Source: Nonomuraea endophytica
GTDB lineage: Bacteria; Actinomycetota; Actinomycetes; Streptosporangiales; Streptosporangiaceae
NCBI RefSeq assembly: GCF_014203235.1
Contig: NZ_JACHIN010000006.1
Location: 489,428 to 553,427 of the forward strand
Direction of reading: 5' to 3'
DNA: 64,000 bases
Made by a program: the position numbers and the translations under genes. The notes beneath the pieces were generated by a model. It worked only from the letters and a program-made list of their open reading frames with translations. It searched no databases and was not told the origin of the DNA. Positions 58,797 through 64,000 of the stretch are shown here, piece after piece (within the stretch, counting starts at the first letter, position 1; the number at the start of each line of letters is the position of its first letter).

Positions 58797-59621
58797 ATGG
58801 CTGACATGCCCTCGCGCTCGCGCAGCCTCAATCCTGACCTGCCGCTGGAACGCTTCGCCCTGGAGCTAAGAGATCTTCACCGGCAAGCGGGACGGCCGAA
58901 GCAGCGGCAGCTCGCCAACGCCATGCACTGCAGTCACGCGACTGTGTCGGCAATCCTCAACGGTCATCGTTTTCCCTCGTGGGAGCAGACGGAGGCGCTC
59001 GTACTCACCTGCGGGGGCGACATTCGGACGTGGAAGCATCGCTGGGCCGCGACCGACCGGGCGCTCGGCGCGGAACCAGCCATTGAGCACCCGGTCAGTG
59101 CTGGCATGCCGGGGCCGCCCCGGCACCTGTCCGGCCGGGAGTTCTATCGGGTGATGCTCGCCGAAGTGAACCGTGCCCGGTTTCGGATCATGACGACCTT
59201 CATCCGGCATCGGCCGCCAGAGTATTTCCTTGGATTCACCGACGGGGAAACCGCGCAAGTCGCCTCCGCATACTTCGAAAACGTCCTCCGATGGTCGGCG
59301 CTGCCCGGACCTCGCTCGGTACGTCGGATCATCTGCACTCCGAACACGGAGATGCAGGAATGGGCCCAACGGTTCGCACAGGAGACGGCGACCTATCCGC
59401 GTCACGAGATCCGCGTCGTGGATTGGCCCCTTGGAATAGATGCCGTCAACATGGCCATCTTCGACGACTCGGTGGTTTTGCTCGCCTTCACGTCCGGAGC
59501 GGCACAACAACTGGACGGGTTCCGAATCGATGAACCCGAGTTCGTCCGCTGTTCGGTCGGCCACTTCGAACAACTCTGGTCCATCTCCCGCAAGTTCGCC
59601 GTCCCCCCTCAGCACACGTGA
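58797..59621 (+). CDS. XRE-like HTH protein with PLD/TrmB-like C-terminal domain
   Basis: A 274-residue protein. Residues 15-90 form an HTH of the type found in many actinobacterial XRE regulators (LERFALELRDLHRQAG, QRQLANAMHCSHATVSAILNG, FPSWEQTEALVLTCGGD). The rest is a separate alpha/beta domain (FYRVMLAEVNRARFRIMTTF, YFENVLRWSALPGPRSVRRI, EIRVVDWPLGIDAVNMAIFD, DGFRIDEPEFVRCSVGHFEQ) that resembles the phospholipase-D-like sensor domain of TrmB-type regulators but lacks an HKD motif. It may therefore bind a ligand rather than hydrolyse. An ATG three codons later is also possible. Confidence 0.72.
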   Translation: MADMPSRSRSLNPDLPLERFALELRDLHRQAGRPKQRQLANAMHCSHATVSAILNGHRFPSWEQTEALVLTCGGDIRTWKHRWAATDRALGAEPAIEHPVSAGMPGPPRHLSGREFYRVMLAEVNRARFRIMTTFIRHRPPEYFLGFTDGETAQVASAYFENVLRWSALPGPRSVRRIICTPNTEMQEWAQRFAQETATYPRHEIRVVDWPLGIDAVNMAIFDDSVVLLAFTSGAAQQLDGFRIDEPEFVRCSVGHFEQLWSISRKFAVPPQHT

Positions 59622-59738
59622 CGGTCCCTCCTGGGAGTGGCACCAGTGGCCTCCGCAGACCTACGGACGTCGTCAGACGCTGGTCCCGGCATGACGTGAC
59701 GCCCACCGAACTCCCGGCCGGGTTCTCACGCGCTGCGA

Positions 59739-60080
59739 TCATGGCTGGGCCGCACCGGGCACGCCCGACGCTCCTGGCTGACTGACCCAGTTCCTGGCCG
59801 GTTGGGGTGGGAGCCGGCACCTGCGCGGGATGAACGGGCTGCGCAGGCTGGTGGCCATCGACCTGAGCGCGGCGATCTTTCCCGACGCGGGGTTCTTGAC
59901 CCGCGACACGTCGGCGACGATGACGTCAACCTGTCCAGAGCGCAGATCGCGATGGAAGTCCGAGAGCGGGGCGGAACCGGGGAAGGCGGACATCGCGGAG
60001 AGAAGTCCACCCCACAACAGGGTCACGACCAGGATCAGGCGGACCGCCAGGCCGGCGACGGACATGGAGGTCGCGATCAT
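59739..60080 (-). CDS. Small protein with N-terminal membrane anchor, unknown
   Basis: A 113-residue frame: a hydrophobic N terminus (VAGLAVRLILVVTLLWGGLLSAMSAFPGS), then SDFHRDLRSGQVDVIVADVS and a basic, Pro-rich end (FIPRRCRLPPQPARNW). The first 65 residues look like a real anchored protein whose C-terminal part is usually longer; the basic end could be out-of-frame sequence after an indel. No strong ribosome site is visible. The neighbouring 60081-60316 gap shows nothing. Confidence 0.4.
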   Translation of the reverse strand: MIATSMSVAGLAVRLILVVTLLWGGLLSAMSAFPGSAPLSDFHRDLRSGQVDVIVADVSRVKNPASGKIAALRSMATSLRSPFIPRRCRLPPQPARNWVSQPGASGVPGAAQP

Positions 60081-60316
60081 CACGAGCTTTCTACGGGAGA
60101 AGGGTGTCCGCGTAGAGGATAGGCTCCGCCGGAGCTGGTCAAACCCTCCTATAGCGATGGAGTTCGTATCAGACCAGCCGGGTCACGGGGCTTGATCGAC
60201 AACGGAATCGTCAGTCGCGTTGGCGAACCGGATCGCCTCGAGTTGCCGCCAATCACCGTTCGGATGTCGGTGGATGGCGCCAACACGGGGGAAGGGTGAG
60301 CGGGGCCGGTGGATGC

Positions 60317-61006
60317 TCACGCTCTCCCGCACGTCGGTGGTGGGACGCGCTGTGCGGACAGGACTTCGCTCGGTGTTCCCTCTGCGGCGAGCCGTCCCTG
60401 GTCGAGCAGGAGGCAGTGGTCGGCGCGCTCCGCCATGCGCAGGTCGTGGGTGGCGTGGATCACGGTGGTCCCGTTGGCACGCATCTCGTCGAGAACGTCG
60501 GAGATGTGCTGCTGAGCCTCCACGTCCAGCCCTGTCGCGGGCTCGTCGAGCAGCAAGAGGTCAGGCTCCTGTGCCAGGCCCTGGGCAAGGAGCGTGCGCT
60601 GCCGCTGGCCGCCCGACAGTGCGCCCAGTTGGCGGCCCGCCAGTTCCTGGATTCCCAGCCGGACCATGCACGCGTCGACCACCGCCCAGTCCAGCCGTGA
60701 CAGCGGCCGCCACGCACCGCGACGCGCCCAGCGGCCCATCGCCACCGTCTGCCTGACCGTGATCGGCAGCGTGTCGGGCGCCTCGCTGCGCTGGACCACA
60801 TAGCCGGTACGGCTGCCGCCGTCCCGGGACACCGCTCCCGACAGTGGCTTGACGACTCCAGCCAGTACGGCCAGCAGCGTCGACTTGCCGGAACCGTTCG
60901 GCCCCACGACGGCGGTGACGCCCGGCCCCGGCAAGTGGGCATCGAGGCCGTGCAGGACCGTCCGCCTGCCGTACCCCGCGCTGAGATTTCTGATCACGAC
61001 GGCCAC
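60317..61006 (-). CDS. aztA: Zinc ABC transporter ATP-binding protein AztA
   Basis: A 229-residue ATPase: Walker A GPNGSGKST, Q-loop VVQRSEAP, signature LSGGQRQRTLLAQGL, Walker B LLLLDEPATGLD and H-loop VIHATHDLRMAERAD. It belongs to the metal (Zn/Mn) uptake ABC group; the divergent permease and the downstream AztC/AztD-like proteins point to zinc. I start at GTG 61006, where GGAGG lies five bases upstream; the frame is open to 61060 but that would read through the Zur-like site. It transcribes opposite to aztB-aztD-aztC, sharing the regulatory gap. Confidence 0.85.
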   Translation of the reverse strand: MAVVIRNLSAGYGRRTVLHGLDAHLPGPGVTAVVGPNGSGKSTLLAVLAGVVKPLSGAVSRDGGSRTGYVVQRSEAPDTLPITVRQTVAMGRWARRGAWRPLSRLDWAVVDACMVRLGIQELAGRQLGALSGGQRQRTLLAQGLAQEPDLLLLDEPATGLDVEAQQHISDVLDEMRANGTTVIHATHDLRMAERADHCLLLDQGRLAAEGTPSEVLSAQRVPPPTCGRA

Positions 61007-61026
61007 GGGCACCTCCGACTTGAAAT

Positions 61027-61041
61027 TGATAATGGTTTTCA
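61027..61041. promoter_or_regulatory. Zur-box-like palindrome
   Basis: TGATAATGGTTTTCA at 61027-61041 closely matches the actinobacterial Zur box (TGAAAATxATTTTCA type) and lies in the divergent gap between aztA and aztB. It is the only strongly AT-rich motif there. Zinc-replete repression of both arms by Zur is expected; no zur gene is present in the window. Confidence 0.7.
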
Positions 61042-61058
61042 TTGTAGAGTGCTTTGCC

Positions 61059-61886
61059 ATGGATTGGTTGCTAGATCCGTTTCAGGTGTCGTTCGTGCGG
61101 CATGCCCTGGTGGGCGGGATCCTCGTTTCGCTCATCTGCGCCCTGGCGGGGACGTGGGTGGTGCTGCGCGGCATGGCCTTCCTGGGCGACGCGATGTCGC
61201 ACGGGATGCTGCTCGGGGTCGCCGTCGCCTCGTTGATCGGGGTCAATCTCCTGGTCGGCGCCTTGGTGAGCGCGGGCGGGATGGCGCTTGGCGTGAGCGC
61301 GATCAGCAGGTCGCCGAAGTTGTCGCAGGACACGGGCATCGGCCTGCTGTTCGCCGGGATGCTGGCGCTCGGCGTGATCGTGGTGTCGCATTCGGAGTCG
61401 TTCGCGGTGGATCTGACCGCGTTCCTCTTCGGCGACGTCCTCGGCGTGCGGCCGCGGGATCTCGTTCATCTGGGCGTCGCGCTCGGCGTCTGCGCGGTGG
61501 TCGCGCTGCCGGGTCATCGGCTCTTCGTCGCCCTGGCCTTCGACGCGCGTAAGGCGCACACGCTGGGCATGCGGCCGCGACTGGCTCACGTGCTGCTCCT
61601 CGCCCTGGTCACGGTGGCGATCGTCGCGTCCTTCCACATCGTCGGCACCTTGCTGGTCTTCGGTCTGCTGGTCGCGCCGCCCGCTGCGGCGGCGCTGTGG
61701 GCGAACCGCATCGCGATGATCATGCTCGGCGCCGCGGTGCTGGGTGTCGTCTCGACCGCGGCGGGGCTGGTGGTGTCGTGGCACGCCGGTACGGCCGCGG
61801 GCGCCACGATCGCGGCCGTCGCCGTTGCCCTGTTCTTCGTCTCCGCCCTCGGTCGCGGAGTTGCCGGAAGGAATCGAACGCAGTGA
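61059..61886 (+). CDS. aztB: Zinc ABC transporter permease AztB
   Basis: A 275-residue permease with eight or so membrane helices of the ABC-3 family: LVGGILVSLICALAGTWVVLRGMAFLGDAMSHGMLLGVAV is the family signature, and GRxLAHVLLLALVTVAIVASF with VGTLLVFGLLVAPPAAAALWA completes it. It starts 18 bases after the Zur-like site and overlaps the following aztD by one base region (GTGATGA). It moves Zn2+ delivered by AztC, powered by AztA encoded on the other strand. Confidence 0.88.
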   Translation: MDWLLDPFQVSFVRHALVGGILVSLICALAGTWVVLRGMAFLGDAMSHGMLLGVAVASLIGVNLLVGALVSAGGMALGVSAISRSPKLSQDTGIGLLFAGMLALGVIVVSHSESFAVDLTAFLFGDVLGVRPRDLVHLGVALGVCAVVALPGHRLFVALAFDARKAHTLGMRPRLAHVLLLALVTVAIVASFHIVGTLLVFGLLVAPPAAAALWANRIAMIMLGAAVLGVVSTAAGLVVSWHAGTAAGATIAAVAVALFFVSALGRGVAGRNRTQ

Positions 61887-62992
61887 TGAGGACCGCCCTC
61901 GCGGGCCTGCTGGCACTGGCCGGATGCGCCGCCGGGCCCACCGAGAACGCCGCTCCCCACGGTTACGTGGCGGGGGCGGAGGAGACGGCCGAGCCGCAGT
62001 ACCGGCTTGTCCTGGCCGACGGCGCGAAGGCGTACGTCCTTGACCTGGTCAGCGGAAAGGTGTCCGTCGCGGGCGCGGCCGGGAATGTCACGGCGGTCAC
62101 CGGCGACGGACGGCACGCCTTCCTGTCCGGCGGCGCGCTGCGGATCGTCGACGGCGGCGCGTGGATGGTCGATCACGGCGACCACGTTCACTACTACAGG
62201 TCAGCCGTTCGCGACCTCGGCGAGGTCGCCGGGCGGGGGCCGCACGAGGCGTTCAGCGACGCGGCCGTCACGGCCGTGCGGTTCGGGGACGGCACGGTCA
62301 AGCTGTTCGACCGGGGCCGCCTGGACAAGGGGGACATCTCCGAGATCGGCACGCTCTCGGCCGATGGTCCCGTCGTGCCCTACGCGGGGCACCTGCTCGT
62401 GGCCGATGGCGGCGCCGTACAGGTGAAGACCAGGACCGGGGCGCAGGCCCGCACGATCGCCGAAGGATGCCGCGAGCCGGAAGGCGCCGCCGTGACCCGC
62501 CGCGGCGTCGTCGTCGGCTGCGCCGACGGCGCGCTGGTCGTCGACGGGAACCTCGCGGGGAAGAAGATCCGCTATCCGGAAGAGGGGATGCGGGCGAGGG
62601 AGTTCCATCACCGGCCGGGCAGCACGACACTCGCCGCCAAGGCCGGTGACCAGGGCATCTGGGTGCTCGACGTGACCCGCTCAACCTGGAAACTGATCAG
62701 GAGCAAGGGCGTGCTCGCGGTGAACGCGGCCGGAGACGGCCTGCCCGTCCTGTCGCTGACCGGGGACGGAACGCTCCATTCCCACGATCCCGTCTCGGGG
62801 AGGCGGACTGCGCGCACGAAGCTGCTTGCCGTACCGAAGAATCCTGACATTCAGGTGGACACGGCCCGCGCCTACGTCAACGATCCCGAGCGCGGGGCCG
62901 TCCACGAGATCGACTACAACGACCGGCTCAGACGGGCGCGGACGTTCGAGCTCGGCTTCGCGCCGCGGCACATGACGGAGATCGGCCGATGA
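61886..62992 (+). CDS. aztD: Zinc metallochaperone AztD-like lipoprotein
   Basis: A 368-residue exported beta-propeller protein. The N terminus has a lipobox (LLALAGCAAG). The propeller includes YRLVLADGAKAYVLDLVSG, the metal-type WMVDHGDHVHYYRS motif (His-rich loop), VTAVRFGDGTVKLFD and a C-terminal HEIDYNDRLRRARTF. AztD proteins pass periplasmic or surface zinc to AztC. The start ATG overlaps the aztB stop; its own stop overlaps aztC (ATGA). The partial gene at 63879 appears to encode a second such protein. Confidence 0.82.
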   Translation: MRTALAGLLALAGCAAGPTENAAPHGYVAGAEETAEPQYRLVLADGAKAYVLDLVSGKVSVAGAAGNVTAVTGDGRHAFLSGGALRIVDGGAWMVDHGDHVHYYRSAVRDLGEVAGRGPHEAFSDAAVTAVRFGDGTVKLFDRGRLDKGDISEIGTLSADGPVVPYAGHLLVADGGAVQVKTRTGAQARTIAEGCREPEGAAVTRRGVVVGCADGALVVDGNLAGKKIRYPEEGMRAREFHHRPGSTTLAAKAGDQGIWVLDVTRSTWKLIRSKGVLAVNAAGDGLPVLSLTGDGTLHSHDPVSGRRTARTKLLAVPKNPDIQVDTARAYVNDPERGAVHEIDYNDRLRRARTFELGFAPRHMTEIGR

Positions 62993-63864
62993 GCCGCGCC
63001 GCCGTCGCCCTCCTGGCGATCGTCCTGCTCGCGGGGTGCACCACGGGGATCGGGAACGGCACCGGCATCGTCGTCACCACGAACATCCTCGGCGACATCA
63101 CCCGCAACATCGTCGGCGACGAGGCCGAGGTGACCGTGCTGATGAAGCCGGACTCCGACCCGCACTCCTTCGGCGTCTCCGCCCAGCAGGCCGCCCAGTT
63201 GGAACACGCCGACCTCGTCGTCTACAACGGCCTCGGGCTGGAGGAAGGCGTGCTGCGCAACGTCCGGGCCGCACGCGAAGCCGCCGTCCCCACCCTCGCG
63301 GTCGGGGACGGCGTGATCGGCGACGCGGACGCCGACCCGCACTTCTGGACCGATCCGCGACAGGTCGCCAAGGCCGTCGACCTGATCGCCGAGCGCGTCG
63401 TCGCGGAGGTCGACGGCATCGACGCCGCCCGGGTACGCGCGAACGCGGCCGCCTACCGGAGCCGCATCTCCGAACTGGACACCTGGATAGCCACCCAGAT
63501 CGCCACCATCCCCACCAGCAACCGAAAGCTAGTGACAAATCACCACGTCTTCGGATATTTCGCCAAAAGGTATGGCTTCGCCGTGGTCGGGGCGGTGATC
63601 CCCAGCGGGACCACGCTCGCCTCCCCCAGCGCGTCCGACCTGAAGTCGCTCGCGGACGCCATCAGACGCACCAAGGTCAAGGCGATCTTCGCCGACTCCT
63701 CCCATCCCGACCGCCTGGCCCAGGTCCTGGCCTCGGAAACCCGCCTGGACGTACGGGTCGTCACCTTGTTCTCCGAGTCGCTCAGCCAGCGCGAACCGGG
63801 CGCCGCGACCTACCTGGACATGATGCGCACCAACACCACAGCCATCGTCACATCCCTCCAATGA
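62989..63864 (+). CDS. aztC: Zinc ABC transporter substrate-binding protein AztC
   Basis: A 291-residue cluster A-I solute-binding lipoprotein (lipobox LLAGCTTG). Metal ligands are visible in order: His in SDPHSFGVS, His in DADPHFWTDP, His in TNHHVFGYFAKRYG, and Asp in AIFADSSHPDR. It lacks the long His-rich loop of ZnuA, which is replaced by the short GDADADPH segment typical of AztC. The ATG overlaps aztD. It hands Zn2+ to AztB. Confidence 0.88.
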   Translation: MSRAAVALLAIVLLAGCTTGIGNGTGIVVTTNILGDITRNIVGDEAEVTVLMKPDSDPHSFGVSAQQAAQLEHADLVVYNGLGLEEGVLRNVRAAREAAVPTLAVGDGVIGDADADPHFWTDPRQVAKAVDLIAERVVAEVDGIDAARVRANAAAYRSRISELDTWIATQIATIPTSNRKLVTNHHVFGYFAKRYGFAVVGAVIPSGTTLASPSASDLKSLADAIRRTKVKAIFADSSHPDRLAQVLASETRLDVRVVTLFSESLSQREPGAATYLDMMRTNTTAIVTSLQ

Positions 63865-63878
63865 AAGGTGTATTCACC

Positions 63879-64000
63879 ATGCGTTTCCCGGCACTCGTCG
63901 CCGCCGGCCTCCTCCTGACCGCCTGCGGGACGACCTCGGAGGCGGCCGCCCCGCAGCCGGTCGCCGACCCGCTCGTCGCCACCTACTCCGGCGGCCTGTA
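63879..64000 (+). CDS. Lipoprotein, probable second AztD-like propeller (partial, runs off window)
   Basis: Only 40 codons are inside the window: a signal and lipobox (MRFPALVAAGLLLTACGTTS), a short linker and PVADPLVATYSGGLY, which resembles the start of an AztD-type propeller (VATYxGGLYVLD). I prefer the ATG at 63879 after AAAGGTG; the in-frame ATG at 63861 overlaps the aztC stop. It continues the azt operon. The missing part is needed to confirm the family. Confidence 0.6.
   Translation, partial: MRFPALVAAGLLLTACGTTSEAAAPQPVADPLVATYSGGL

Noticed and set aside
1..64000. tRNA, rRNA, riboswitch or phage attachment sites
   Set aside because: Nothing with cloverleaf, conserved riboswitch core, integrase gene or matching direct-repeat ends was noticed by eye. 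A dedicated RNA search would be needed to exclude small RNAs.

Overview
The window is GC-rich DNA with strong third-position GC bias, short intergenic gaps, many start/stop overlaps (ATGA, GTGA) and dense TetR, XRE, ArsR and PadR regulators. This fits a large-genome actinomycete. A Streptosporangiales relative such as Nonomuraea is my inference; no rRNA, tRNA or other phylogenetic marker was seen. Gene content is accessory, and truncated genes are frequent.

Layout. 1-2232: an alpha/beta hydrolase, then two gene remnants (aldo/keto reductase and MmyB-type XRE regulator) fused at their 5' ends. 2257-14143: an oxygenase cluster between two TetR regulators, containing two Rieske oxygenases, a P450, an F420-type LLM oxidoreductase, a stand-alone NuoF-like flavoprotein, a [3Fe-4S] ferredoxin, an MFS porter, a hydrolase, an NTF2-fold protein, a DUF1028 protein, a dimethylarginine-hydrolase-like enzyme and an SCP2-type protein. 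14149-24475: a STAND ATPase with 14 WD40 repeats, divergent from a secreted 2008-residue RHS protein. 24623-29818: a PadR/SGNH-hydrolase pair, sigma-factor remnants around a small membrane protein, and a caspase-like protein with EF-hand, HEAT, membrane and propeller parts. 30007-37415: remnants (LuxR, SDR, an SDR/F420-reductase chimera) mixed with ArsR, an AlkZ-like protein, a TetR/MFS/SnoaL unit, a secreted protein and a CMD protein. 37442-44408: an ABC transporter operon with two lipoproteins (S41 peptidase, PAF-acetylhydrolase-like), divergent from a double-module sensor kinase. 44405-50802: TetR/FAD monooxygenase, XRE-cupin/metallo-hydrolase, an NTF2-fold protein and a frameshifted S41 paralogue. 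50962-60080: DUF3841, TetR/DUF998, SpoIIM-like and other membrane proteins, DUF3500, an XRE-like regulator and several remnants. 60317-64000: an azt-type zinc uptake locus with a Zur-like site; the last gene runs off the window.

How the genes work together. The oxygenase cluster looks like one metabolic unit: NAD(P)H electrons could pass through the NuoF-like protein and ferredoxin to the P450 and Rieske enzymes, with amidino hydrolysis, ester hydrolysis and transport alongside. Palindromic sites precede both Rieske genes. The STAND/WD40, RHS and caspase genes are candidates for inter-cellular or anti-phage conflict, though neither large protein has an obvious immunity or partner gene. A repeated oddity is deletion or truncation at divergent promoters: AKR/MmyB near 1.68 kb, ECF sigma near 26.4 kb, SDR/ArsR near 30.72 kb and TetR near 55.4 kb.
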